From contig CAVOYQ010000012.1 of NCBI GenBank assembly GCA_963700705.1, forward strand, positions 186,001-250,000: a stretch of 64,000 bases of DNA, given 5' to 3'. Position numbers and translations under genes: made by a program. The notes beneath the pieces were generated by a model, which did not search any database, had not been told where the DNA came from, and saw only the letters and a program-made list of their open reading frames with translations. This DNA is from JAHEFT01 sp963700705. Its GTDB lineage: Bacteria > Pseudomonadota > Gammaproteobacteria > Xanthomonadales > SZUA-36. Below, one piece after another: positions 1 to 8,160 of the stretch. The number at the start of each line of letters is the position of its first letter. Position 1 is the first letter of the stretch.

Positions 1-754
1 AAAGTCATATGCCTGCCCATTCCGGGTTCCACCGCGTCCCAGGAGTTCCACCTCGCGGGCGCTGAGCGAGATCCGCAGCGCATCGACCATGCGCTCGGCG
101 ATCTCGGTCTGAACCGCGAATACATCTTCCAGCTTGCGGTCGTAGCGCTGGGACCAGACCTGATATCCATCGGCTACGTTCAGCAATTGCACCGTGATCC
201 GCACTCGGTCGTCGGCTTTGCGCACACTGCCCTCAAGCACCGAGCTCACGCTCAGCTGGCGACCTATTTCCCGCACGTCTGCCGAACGGTTCTTGAATTG
301 GAACGAGGAAGTGCGCGAGGCGACCCGCAAACCACGAATCACGCACAGCGCGTTGATGATCTCCTCGGCCAGGCCATCGCAGAAGTATTCCTGATCGTGC
401 GCCGGGCTCATGTCAACGAACGGCAGAATGGCAACCGATTCGGTGGGCGGGCGGGCCCGGCACCGGGACCACCGGCTTCTCAGAAACTCCCGGCGTCTCC
501 CTTGGAAGATCCGGCGTCCGTTCGAAACCGGTCGGTGTTCCATCAAAGGCCCAGGCGAGAATACATGCGATGGGAAATCCCAGGACCAGCAGAGCAATGA
601 CCAGTGTAAGTGTCCACTCGGGAAGGCCCATGGGCCCGAAGCTGACGTCGGCCACCTGGAGCAGCAGCCATGCCACCACCAGGTAAGCGCCGGCCACCCG
701 GAATACTTTGCGGCGCTTCAATTCTGCGAACCAGTGCTGTGGCTTCGACTCCAA
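1..754 (-). CDS. Cyclase/TPR-family membrane protein, N-terminal part, frameshifted and cut by the left edge
   Basis: The start is a TTG at 754-752, the only usable start before an upstream in-frame stop. The first ~90 residues carry the motif FAELKRRKVFRVAGAY and two hydrophobic segments (about residues 22-40 and 48-68), the usual N-terminus of membrane-anchored proteins with a FlgO/TolB-N-like domain followed by TPRs. That frame stops at 413. The next domain (VAILPFVDMSPAHDQEYF, then VLEGSVRKADDRVRIT) continues in the neighbouring frame to base 1, so one base is shifted within the G/C-rich stretch at about 440-470. It has the same architecture as the gene at 57461-59227, which shows what the missing C-terminus should look like (TPRs). 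The family is often called adenylate-cyclase-like, but no cyclase domain is visible here. Confidence 0.72.
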
Positions 755-841
755 GGGCTTACTCGCATGGTGGCAATTGTCGGGTGATTATACCGAGACC
801 GAGCGGCTCTGGAGAGCAGAAGCGCACGCCAATCGGATATT

Positions 842-1975
842 TCAGGGTTTGCCCTTGCGACCCGAGCCTACCGTGACTTCCACGGTGGCACTTGGTGCGG
901 ATTCACTGCCCGCGCTGAATGCAGTCACGCGGTACAGGTGGTTCCCGTCCTGCACGGTCTCCGCATGGCTCATGACGCCGGCGGGTACGGTGGCCACCTG
1001 TTGGAAATCCGGATTAGCCTTGCCCTTGGGCTTCCAGGCGCGATAGACCTTGTAGGCTGCGCCTGCGTTGACTGTGTCAGTCCAAAAAAGCGAAACCTTG
1101 CTGCCATTCACGGACGCGGCCAGACCGGTGGGCGGTGCGAGCGGTTGCGGTTCGCTGGAACCACCCAGGCGGGTGACCATGATGTAATCGATATCCCAGG
1201 AGAAGCGGCGGTTCAGTGATTCATCACTGACCGGTGCCAGCGAGGCGTTGTAGGCGTCCGGCCAGGTGGTGCCGGCCGCCCACAGGCTGGCCCGCGCCGG
1301 TTGGGCCAGGTCAGGAACGGGGGCTGCCTGCTCATGCACCTTTTCCTCGTTGATCCACCATTCCACACGGCCGGGATACCAGACCATCGCGTAGTCGTTC
1401 CATTGCCGCCAGTCGAAACCGTCGGGCATCAGCATCGCGCCGAGGTGATGCACTCCGTCGTCGTAATTGCTGCCGGGTGCCCCCCAGTCATCCCAACTGG
1501 TCACCAGGACTTCATCCGGCCAGTTGCTCAGCACTTCGAAATCGATTTCATCGGACAGCCAGCGCCCCTTTTGACGCCGTTCGTTGTAGGTGAAAAACGC
1601 CGCCACCAGGCCGCCCTGTTGTGTGTCGAGACGAGCCCGCATGCGGTATTCGATGCCGGCCGGATCGAGGTTGAAATTCTGCAGTGAATAGATCTCGGTG
1701 CCCAATACGCGCTGGCCCGGCGCGGCCGGATTCCAGGTATCGAGCGGCAGGCGGATGAAGGTGTCAGCGCCTTCGACGGCAAACCCGGGCTGATTGCCGA
1801 ACTGGGTGCGGTCGCCGATGTTCCAGGTGGCCAGGCCCCAGGTGCCGGTGTCGAGGGAGGCGCTGTCGAAATCATCGAACAGCAGGATTTCTTCGGCTTG
1901 TGCCACGGGGCTTGCGCTGACCAGCGCCAGAACCAGAAAGGCCAGGCGCGTAAAGTTCAATGTTGTCTGAGACAT
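842..1975 (-). CDS. Secreted glycoside hydrolase family 16 enzyme with a C-terminal fibronectin type III domain
   Basis: A predicted endo-beta-glycanase acting outside the cytoplasm on a beta-linked (probably algal) polysaccharide. Residues 1-27 form a signal peptide ending ...PVAQA. The GH16 active-site signature E-x-D-x-E is present as DEIDFE (Glu143, Asp145, Glu147; nucleophile, assisting Asp, acid/base by family knowledge). Aromatic patches (RQKGRW, WDDWGAPG, MVWYPGRVEWWI) fit a GH16 cleft. From about residue 280 an FN3-type module (PPTGLAASVNGSKVSLFWTD) ends in a basic RKGKP tail. The ATG at 1975 is chosen over the upstream GTG at 2002 because it directly precedes the signal peptide and follows a purine-rich GGAAGGCAGG. 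Substrate (laminarin, agar, carrageenan, porphyran) cannot be assigned by eye. Confidence 0.88.
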   Translation of the reverse strand: MSQTTLNFTRLAFLVLALVSASPVAQAEEILLFDDFDSASLDTGTWGLATWNIGDRTQFGNQPGFAVEGADTFIRLPLDTWNPAAPGQRVLGTEIYSLQNFNLDPAGIEYRMRARLDTQQGGLVAAFFTYNERRQKGRWLSDEIDFEVLSNWPDEVLVTSWDDWGAPGSNYDDGVHHLGAMLMPDGFDWRQWNDYAMVWYPGRVEWWINEEKVHEQAAPVPDLAQPARASLWAAGTTWPDAYNASLAPVSDESLNRRFSWDIDYIMVTRLGGSSEPQPLAPPTGLAASVNGSKVSLFWTDTVNAGAAYKVYRAWKPKGKANPDFQQVATVPAGVMSHAETVQDGNHLYRVTAFSAGSESAPSATVEVTVGSGRKGKP

Positions 1976-2080
1976 GATCCTGCCTTCCACGGTGAGGTTC
2001 ACTTAACTCCAGAATAGCTGAAGAACAGATCAATTACTTTTCCGGAAGCGCCTGGAGCGGGGTAAACATCAATTCAACGA

Positions 2081-3370
2081 TCAGTATCGGATTTTTCGAT
2101 ACACGAACAACATCATCACCCCGATGAAGAGACACAAGCCGAACAGTGTCACCAGATCGCCGGTTTCAACTCCGCCGCCGATGATGCCGCCGACCACGAA
2201 AGGCCCCAAACCCCCACCGATCATGGTGGTTACACCATTGTAGATCCCAACACCAGCAGCGACATCATTGATGGGCAACACCCTTTGAAGCAAGGCAAAT
2301 TCGGACGCCGTGTACGCGGAGACACAAAAAACACCAACGCTGAACAGAAACACGGTCAGGCCCAGCATGTTGGCTGTGCCGGCCCTGAGTGCCGCAACAA
2401 CCATTACTCCCGCAGCCGTGTACCCGCAAGCAGCCAGCAGCGCACGGCGGCTCAGGCGATCGCCGAGCACCGCCCAAACGGCAATACCGGCCAGCGACGC
2501 CGCATAGGGGGCTGCCGCCAGGTAGGAAAGGTCTGCGTACATGACACCCTCCAACCCGGATAAATAGGTCGGAAGCCAGCCTGCTATACCCAGGGCTACC
2601 ATGTTGTTGACGATACCGGCGCCCATCAGCAGCAGGAAAACCGGCGATCGGAACAATCGCCAGGTGCTTCCACCAACTTCCTCGATGCCTTCAATCGGCG
2701 GATCTGCGGCGTCTTCCAGATGCGCGGCGAGTGCCCCGTCGATGCGCGGATGCTGTGAAGGCCGGTTGTGAACATAACGAAGCACCAGGGGCAGGCTGAT
2801 GGCTACGCCGGCCAACGCCAGCAGATAGAAGCCGGATCGCCAGCCATGTTCGTTCATCAGGGGAACCAACAGAATTGGAGCAGTAAGAATCGCCAGAAAC
2901 AAGCCTGAAATCCAGATTCCGTTGGCGCGGCTGCGTTCGTCTGGCGCAAACCAGGTGCGGGTCAGCATATTCATCATCGGGAAATGAATACCTTCGCCGA
3001 GTCCAAGCAGAACCCGGCTTGCCATGAACAGCACGAGGAACTGGCTGATTACAGCGCCCAATGCGGTGAACAAGGACCAGAGCACGACAATGATCAACAA
3101 ACTTACACGGGGCCCTAACCGCGCGCCGAGCGGGCTGAACAGGATGTTCGCCACGCCGTACCCAACATAGAACAAGCCCATCAGCAACGCGCCGTTGTCG
3201 GCTGTCTGTACCGAATCCCAACCCTGCTCCAGGGCGATCAGCGGAAGCGCCAGGGATATGTTGAGCCGATCGTAGTAAGCAATCAGCAGGGTCACGCCCA
3301 GTGTGACGACCATCTTCCAGCGCTCTGAATCGGCTGCGCGTGGGGGATGAGCTGTGCCGCGGTTGATCAC
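2081..3370 (-). CDS. MFS transporter, anion:cation symporter-like
   Basis: A 429-residue, 12-segment major facilitator permease. The order and spacing of hydrophobic segments, the YYDRLNISLALPLI first helix and the SRVLLGLGEGIHFPMMN stretch in helix 4 are typical of the ACS branch (sugar acids, organic acids, phthalate-type anions). It lies 20 bp downstream of the PLP lyase gene on the same strand and is the last gene of the leftward arm that starts with the TonB receptor, so it probably moves that pathway's substrate or product across the inner membrane. The start used is GTG (3370). An internal ATG (Met20) is possible but would trim the cytoplasmic N-terminus just before helix 1. Substrate unknown. 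Confidence 0.85.
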   Translation of the reverse strand: MINRGTAHPPRAADSERWKMVVTLGVTLLIAYYDRLNISLALPLIALEQGWDSVQTADNGALLMGLFYVGYGVANILFSPLGARLGPRVSLLIIVVLWSLFTALGAVISQFLVLFMASRVLLGLGEGIHFPMMNMLTRTWFAPDERSRANGIWISGLFLAILTAPILLVPLMNEHGWRSGFYLLALAGVAISLPLVLRYVHNRPSQHPRIDGALAAHLEDAADPPIEGIEEVGGSTWRLFRSPVFLLLMGAGIVNNMVALGIAGWLPTYLSGLEGVMYADLSYLAAAPYAASLAGIAVWAVLGDRLSRRALLAACGYTAAGVMVVAALRAGTANMLGLTVFLFSVGVFCVSAYTASEFALLQRVLPINDVAAGVGIYNGVTTMIGGGLGPFVVGGIIGGGVETGDLVTLFGLCLFIGVMMLFVYRKIRY

Positions 3371-3390
3371 CGGGTCAATTCGCCCGAACC

Positions 3391-4827
3391 CTAGTTGTTC
3401 ACGTAAAGACGGCTGACGAATTCCACCATCAGCTGGTCCCGTATGGGCGCGGGCAGGTGATTCAACAAATTATTGATTTCGTCCATCCGATCCGGCAATT
3501 CCGCGAAATCCTTGCCTGTGGCCATCGACAAGGTTTCGAACATATTACCCTGTTGCTGGGTTTCCATGACAGCCGCCAACTCAGGGGGCAGTTTTTCCAT
3601 ACCCCGTATGTCCTGCTCGCGCAGGCGTTTTTCACATTCACCCAGATCGCGAATAAATTCATCGACATGAGGAACATTACTCGCCCCGACCGACAGGTGC
3701 AGATTGGCCCGGGAATTGGAAAAACCGAATTGCGGCTGGATGAACCAGCCACGGGCTTTCATGTCTTCGGCCAGGGCGAAAACATCAATGGTTTCCGAAG
3801 TCAGGGCAAACAGGTTGGCTTGCGGCTCACCCATTACCTGAAGGGCCGGCATGGCATTGACCGCTTCGATGATCTTACGCGACGCTTTCTGCGTTTGTTC
3901 CACCATGCCCAGGTAACCGTCGTGCCCAATATGATTCAGAATCGCCCAGCAAGCAGCCACCGGGCCACCGCTCTTGGTCGAACTGATCGTCGGATTGATC
4001 ACTGTGTACCCCGTCCATCCCGAACAGGCAAAGATCTGGTATTTGCGCATTTCTCCTTGCTTGTAGAGTATTGAGGACGCTCCTTTTGCCGCATAGCCCC
4101 ACTTGTGAAAGTCCATCGACAATTGGGTCACGCCCGCAACCGACAGGTCAAAAGCAGGGATGTCGTAGCCCAGCTCGCGGGCAAACGGCAGGTACATCCC
4201 GCCCACGCAACAATCGGCGTGCAACAGGATATCGTTCCGGGCCGCGATTTCTCCCAACTCCCCGATCGGGTCAACCACCCCATGGGCGTAAGAAGGCGCC
4301 GAGCCGACCATCAGGATGGTCTGGTCGGTGATCGCCGCTTCCATCGCGGCAGGAATGGCCTTGAAACTCACCGGGTCCACCGGAACGCGCACCGGCTTGA
4401 TATCAAAATAGGCGCATGCCTTGTGGAAAGCCGGATGGCCGGTCTCCGCGATCACAACCTCGGGCCGCGTGATGTGCGGGAATAGGTGGCGCGCCCGGTC
4501 GCGGGCTGTTTTCAAGGAAAGCAGGATGCTTTCGGTGCCGCCGCTGGTGAAGCTGCCGCGGGCTTCCGATCCGCCGTTGACCAGGTCGATGGCCATGCCG
4601 ATGACCTCTTTTTCCAGTTGCAGGCAGCTCGGAAATGAAGTGGGATCGAGCCCGTTTTCAACCAGGAACAACGAATACGCGTCCTTCAGCAGGCCCATGG
4701 CTTCCGGCCCGGCGTCATAGATATAGGCGAACACCCGGCCTTGCTGCCAGGGCACATCACCCTGTTTGAGCGCAGCAAGCCCTTGCAGGATTTCCTGTGA
4801 TGATTTTCCGGTTTTTGGAAATTTCAT
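3391..4827 (-). CDS. PLP-dependent lyase of the sphingosine-1-phosphate lyase family
   Basis: 478 residues. The family splits phosphorylated 2-amino-3-hydroxy compounds by a retro-aldol reaction using PLP. Similarity to eukaryotic S1P lyase is visible along its length: KFPKTGKSSQEIL near the N-terminus, FTSGGTESILL (phosphate cup, ~93-103), HADCCVGG (Asp204 that pairs with the PLP ring) and SMDFHKWGYAAKG with Lys242 as the Schiff-base lysine. Unlike the human enzyme there is no membrane anchor. ATG at 4827 has a strong GGAGGA site. It follows the TonB receptor gene by 51 bp, with a hairpin in the gap. A group II amino-acid decarboxylase is the main alternative, but the SGGTESIL and HKWGYAAKG forms favour the S1P-lyase branch. 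Confidence 0.82.
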   Translation of the reverse strand: MKFPKTGKSSQEILQGLAALKQGDVPWQQGRVFAYIYDAGPEAMGLLKDAYSLFLVENGLDPTSFPSCLQLEKEVIGMAIDLVNGGSEARGSFTSGGTESILLSLKTARDRARHLFPHITRPEVVIAETGHPAFHKACAYFDIKPVRVPVDPVSFKAIPAAMEAAITDQTILMVGSAPSYAHGVVDPIGELGEIAARNDILLHADCCVGGMYLPFARELGYDIPAFDLSVAGVTQLSMDFHKWGYAAKGASSILYKQGEMRKYQIFACSGWTGYTVINPTISSTKSGGPVAACWAILNHIGHDGYLGMVEQTQKASRKIIEAVNAMPALQVMGEPQANLFALTSETIDVFALAEDMKARGWFIQPQFGFSNSRANLHLSVGASNVPHVDEFIRDLGECEKRLREQDIRGMEKLPPELAAVMETQQQGNMFETLSMATGKDFAELPDRMDEINNLLNHLPAPIRDQLMVEFVSRLYVNN

Positions 4828-4838
4828 GAGCGGGTCCT

Positions 4839-4860
4839 CCGGGCAGAATAATCTGCCCGG
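4839..4860 (-). promoter_or_regulatory. Perfect 9-bp hairpin next to the Shine-Dalgarno of the PLP lyase gene
   Basis: CCGGGCAGA, a 4-base ATAA (TTAT) loop, then TCTGCCCGG. On the transcribed (minus) strand the final GG of the stem is the start of the GGAGGA ribosome site of the gene at 4827. No T-run follows on the minus strand, so it is not a classical terminator for the TonB receptor mRNA. It could protect a processed 3' end or dampen translation of the downstream gene. Confidence 0.6.
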
Positions 4861-4878
4861 TTTGACAGGGTTGGCGGT

Positions 4879-7284
4879 TCAGAACAGCCAGGAAAGGGTT
4901 GCACCCCACATTCTCGGCGCACCGACGGCACGCAAAAAGCCCGGGTAATAAGTTTCCAGCGTATTGCTGCCCAGCACGTACTCTTCGTTTGCCGCGTTTT
5001 TGACCCATACGGAAAAATCATAATTATCGGCAGTAATACCCGCACGAATATCCAGTAACTGGTAAGACGGCAGCAACCTTGATTCCGTGTTGGCGGCATC
5101 GGTGTACTGTTTTGCAATGTAGGAATAGTCAAAGCGCAAGTAACCGTCGAATGAGTACTTCAGCGGAATGTTGATGTTGTAGCTGGCGCTGAAAGTGTTT
5201 TCAGGCGCGTAGGGGATCGTGTTTCCTGTAGCGTCAAATACATGGCCGTTGAGATCGACCGCGTTCGGAAAATCGCCGAACCTGGATTTGAGATGACCGT
5301 AACCCGCTTTAAGCATCTGGTTGGCCGTCACCGCAAAGGCGAATTCAACCTCGATTCCCTTGGAGGTCGCATCCGTTGCGTTCTGAACAAACTGGCGCTG
5401 ACTGTAGACATCCTGGCCCCGAACCTGGAGGTCGTTCCAGTCAAAATAGAATATGGATGAATTCAACTGTGCCCGCCCATTGGCAAATGAACTCTTGAAG
5501 CCTGCCTCGTAGTTCCAGCCGGTTTCGGGATCAAAGAACTTGTCCACCCCTGGCAGCGATGCCGTCACGTCCGAATTGACGCCGCCGACCTTGTAACCCT
5601 TGGAAATGGTGCCGTATACCATCGTGCTTTCACTGGCGAACCAGTTAAGGTTGAAGCGGGGTGACCAGTCATTATACGAGGTTTTCTGGTAGTCCTCGCC
5701 AACGGGCAACGTGATGGTCGGGCGGGTAACCTCCGTGAACTTGAGCGAATCGTCCGTGTAACGCAAACCAACTGAGAAGTCTAACGCTGAATTGATATGC
5801 CAGGTCATGTCACCAAATGCGGCAAAGCTGTTGGTGTCGTTGGAGCGGTCGACATCTTCGAAGTTACCCACCGACATCTGCCCGAATACCGGCGGTACCA
5901 GGCCATTGGTCAGCAGGTACAGGATCGTTGGGTCGCTGAAATCAATCTGGCCACCCTGCGCCGCCAGCGCAAACAGTGTTGCACCCCAGGCGTCCAGGTA
6001 CGGATCCGTTTCCAGGTGGGATGAAATATCAGTCTCGCTGATCTTGTCCTGGGAGTATATTGCGCCAAACATCCAATCGAACTTGTCATTGCCGTAGCTG
6101 GCAAGGCGAAGTTCCTGGCTCCAGGCGCTGGCTTTGCTGTCACGGCCTACGGTAAATGCCGGGTAAATTGAAAAGTCGCCATCACCGTACAGGTCGAACT
6201 TGTTTTCCGTCCAACCGGTAATCGAACTGAGGGCCAGGGTGTCGCTGAAATCATAATTGATATTGGCGATTACCGTGTTGGTCTTACTGGTGCTGTCGAA
6301 CGGTAAATCCGTGGCCACTACATTGTCATTCCCTGGGTAGAAGGGCACGGTCGTCACCGGCAACGGCCATTCCGGAAACTGAGAGGTGTCAATAGGAGGC
6401 ACCGGGATGGGCTGCCAGAGGTACGGCCAGAAGTTAACCACGTCCGTCAACTGAGTGGGAATCTCCGCCAGTTCGCCGGTCGGAACCATGGACTGCATGT
6501 CCTGCTGCATATCCGAATACGAGTATGACAGGTTGATCGTCAGCCTATCGGTTGGCGCCGTAAAGAAAGCGATACGCGCACCTTCCTCCTTTCCTTCGTT
6601 ACTGGCGTCGGAAGGGCCGATGTTTTCGATGAAATCGCCGACATTTCGATAATATCCGGTTGCGAGAATTGCGCTGCTTTCGCCAACCGGAAGGTTGTAG
6701 CTCAGGCGCCCCATGTAACCGCCCCATCCATCCACTTCTGCCTTAAGCGATCCGAAACTGTCGCCGGGGTCCGGCTTTCGGGTCGTGATACTGATCGCGC
6801 CACCCATGGTGTTTCGGCCGAAAAAGGTTCCTTGGGGGCCTCTCAACACTTCAATCCGTTCTACGTCATAAAGGGCGGTGTCCGCGGTTCGGGAATAACC
6901 GGTAATCAGGATATTCGGCGCGATATTGAATTCATCCTCGTAGATTCCGACCGAGTTGGCCTTTCCCCCGATATTGGTGATACCGCGGATCGCCACCTTG
7001 GTGCTGGCGCGATTACCCTGCTGACTGAAACCCACATTCGGGGTTTTGGTCGCGTAGTCGGAAAACTCCCGGATTCCGGCCCGTTCGATCTCCGCGTTGG
7101 TGAATGCAGTAATACTGATCGGTACATCCTGTAGGGACTGAACACGCTTTTGCGCGGTGACAAAAACCTCTTCGATCATCAATTCGTCGACCTGGTAAGC
7201 AGGATCTTCTGTCGCCGGATCCTGTGCGATGACTGGCGATGTGATGGCGCAGGTTATGGCAAGAAAAAGTGCCGTTCTTTTCAC
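4879..7284 (-). CDS. TonB-dependent outer-membrane receptor
   Basis: 801 residues. Signal peptide 1-21 (..SPVIAQ), a TonB-box-like segment EEVFVTAQK near 38-47, the plug domain with RGITNIGG and VERIEVLRGPQGTFFGRN (~140-158), then a long beta-barrel ending WGATLSWLF with the terminal Phe expected for outer-membrane insertion. The type is that of TonB receptors importing large or scarce organic substrates. No SusD partner is present, as usual in Proteobacteria. It heads the leftward arm of a divergent locus with a TetR regulator, and its promoter region contains an inverted repeat likely bound by that regulator. Substrate is inferred only from neighbours. Confidence 0.93.
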   Translation of the reverse strand: MKRTALFLAITCAITSPVIAQDPATEDPAYQVDELMIEEVFVTAQKRVQSLQDVPISITAFTNAEIERAGIREFSDYATKTPNVGFSQQGNRASTKVAIRGITNIGGKANSVGIYEDEFNIAPNILITGYSRTADTALYDVERIEVLRGPQGTFFGRNTMGGAISITTRKPDPGDSFGSLKAEVDGWGGYMGRLSYNLPVGESSAILATGYYRNVGDFIENIGPSDASNEGKEEGARIAFFTAPTDRLTINLSYSYSDMQQDMQSMVPTGELAEIPTQLTDVVNFWPYLWQPIPVPPIDTSQFPEWPLPVTTVPFYPGNDNVVATDLPFDSTSKTNTVIANINYDFSDTLALSSITGWTENKFDLYGDGDFSIYPAFTVGRDSKASAWSQELRLASYGNDKFDWMFGAIYSQDKISETDISSHLETDPYLDAWGATLFALAAQGGQIDFSDPTILYLLTNGLVPPVFGQMSVGNFEDVDRSNDTNSFAAFGDMTWHINSALDFSVGLRYTDDSLKFTEVTRPTITLPVGEDYQKTSYNDWSPRFNLNWFASESTMVYGTISKGYKVGGVNSDVTASLPGVDKFFDPETGWNYEAGFKSSFANGRAQLNSSIFYFDWNDLQVRGQDVYSQRQFVQNATDATSKGIEVEFAFAVTANQMLKAGYGHLKSRFGDFPNAVDLNGHVFDATGNTIPYAPENTFSASYNINIPLKYSFDGYLRFDYSYIAKQYTDAANTESRLLPSYQLLDIRAGITADNYDFSVWVKNAANEEYVLGSNTLETYYPGFLRAVGAPRMWGATLSWLF

Positions 7285-7353
7285 TGTATTTGCCCTCTTT
7301 GGGTTGACCTCCAGGCCCGCCAGGTTCTGCTGACCCAGTTTTGAATGTTTTCA

Positions 7354-7381
7354 ACTTTACTCTTTTTGTACATAAGTGCAA
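7354..7381 (-). promoter_or_regulatory. Candidate sigma-70 promoter of the TonB receptor operon
   Basis: On the minus strand TTGCAC (-35, 7381-7376), a 16-bp spacer and TAAAGT (-10, 7359-7354) lie about 70 bp upstream of the receptor start. The left half of the inverted repeat at 7366-7403 falls within the spacer, so a bound repressor would block it. The match to consensus is moderate. Confidence 0.4.
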
Positions 7382-7403
7382 GTTTTTTAGTACTAATGTA
7401 CAA
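7366..7403. promoter_or_regulatory. Inverted-repeat operator candidate between the divergent arms
   Basis: TTGTACAT (7366-7373) and ATGTACAA (7396-7403) are perfect inverted 8-mers separated by 22 bp. The left one is also half of an imperfect palindrome TTGTACATAAGTGCAA. The sites lie between the TonB receptor and the TetR gene, where an autoregulating TetR-type repressor would bind. Two spaced half-sites could also mean two dimers. Confidence 0.5.
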
Positions 7404-7482
7404 TTAATACTTGCGTAGTATGATATCGGCTGCTTCAGTTTTCGGTCAGTGCGATCAAAAAGGAACCCTGATCTTGGACGCA

Positions 7483-8160
7483 ATGGTTAATTCAGAAGAA
7501 ATCACCGGAAAACGACCGGAACTGCAGAGAAAAGGCGAAAGAACCCGCAGGCGTATCCTGCTGGCCGCGATGAGAGTGATCGCCCGCGATGGCGTGCGGG
7601 GGACGACGCACCGTGCTGTTGCAATCGAAGCCGGGGTGCAGCTTTCACTGACCACTTATTATTTTAAAAACCTGGGTGAACTGGTTTCCGAGGCGTTCAA
7701 GTTGTTCATGGATCGAGACCGGGAAGATCTCGCGGAGCGCTGGGTGCAAGCTTACCAGTATCTCGATCGTTTCGATGTGAACGATCTGGCGAAAAAATCG
7801 GTGCGCAACCGCATCACCAACTACATCACCAAACGGATTGTCAAACACATGCGCAAGAACCTCGAAAAATCGCCGGAGGGGCTCGCCATTGAGCGGCATT
7901 TTTTCTTCGAGGCGTTGGCAGACCCGGAATTGACCGGCCTGGCGAATTTACACCGGCAACGGCTGCTGGAGCCAATCATTCGCTTTTGCACCTATTTCAA
8001 CAGCAAGGACCCGGAAGTCGACTCAGAATTGTTACTCGGCGCTGTGACGCGACTCGAGTATGAATCCCTATTGGTCGATCCATCCGAAATAAATTACCGG
8101 AGGATTCAAAGCCAGATACACCGCCTGGTGGGTTGGATTGTCAATTCAGGCCATTCGTAA
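7483..8160 (+). CDS. TetR-family transcriptional regulator
   Basis: 225 residues from the ATG at 7483. An N-terminal helix-turn-helix is clear: GERTRRRILLAAMRVIARDG, then VRGTTHRAVAIEAGVQLSLTTYYF, with the YYF recognition-helix end typical of TetR proteins. The C-terminal ~150 residues form the helical ligand and dimer domain. A longer reading from a TTG at 7411 would run through the putative operator and is unlikely. Its stop overlaps the next start (TAATG), so it is co-transcribed with the rightward catabolic genes and probably represses both arms until the substrate or an intermediate binds. Confidence 0.88.
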   Translation: MVNSEEITGKRPELQRKGERTRRRILLAAMRVIARDGVRGTTHRAVAIEAGVQLSLTTYYFKNLGELVSEAFKLFMDRDREDLAERWVQAYQYLDRFDVNDLAKKSVRNRITNYITKRIVKHMRKNLEKSPEGLAIERHFFFEALADPELTGLANLHRQRLLEPIIRFCTYFNSKDPEVDSELLLGAVTRLEYESLLVDPSEINYRRIQSQIHRLVGWIVNSGHS

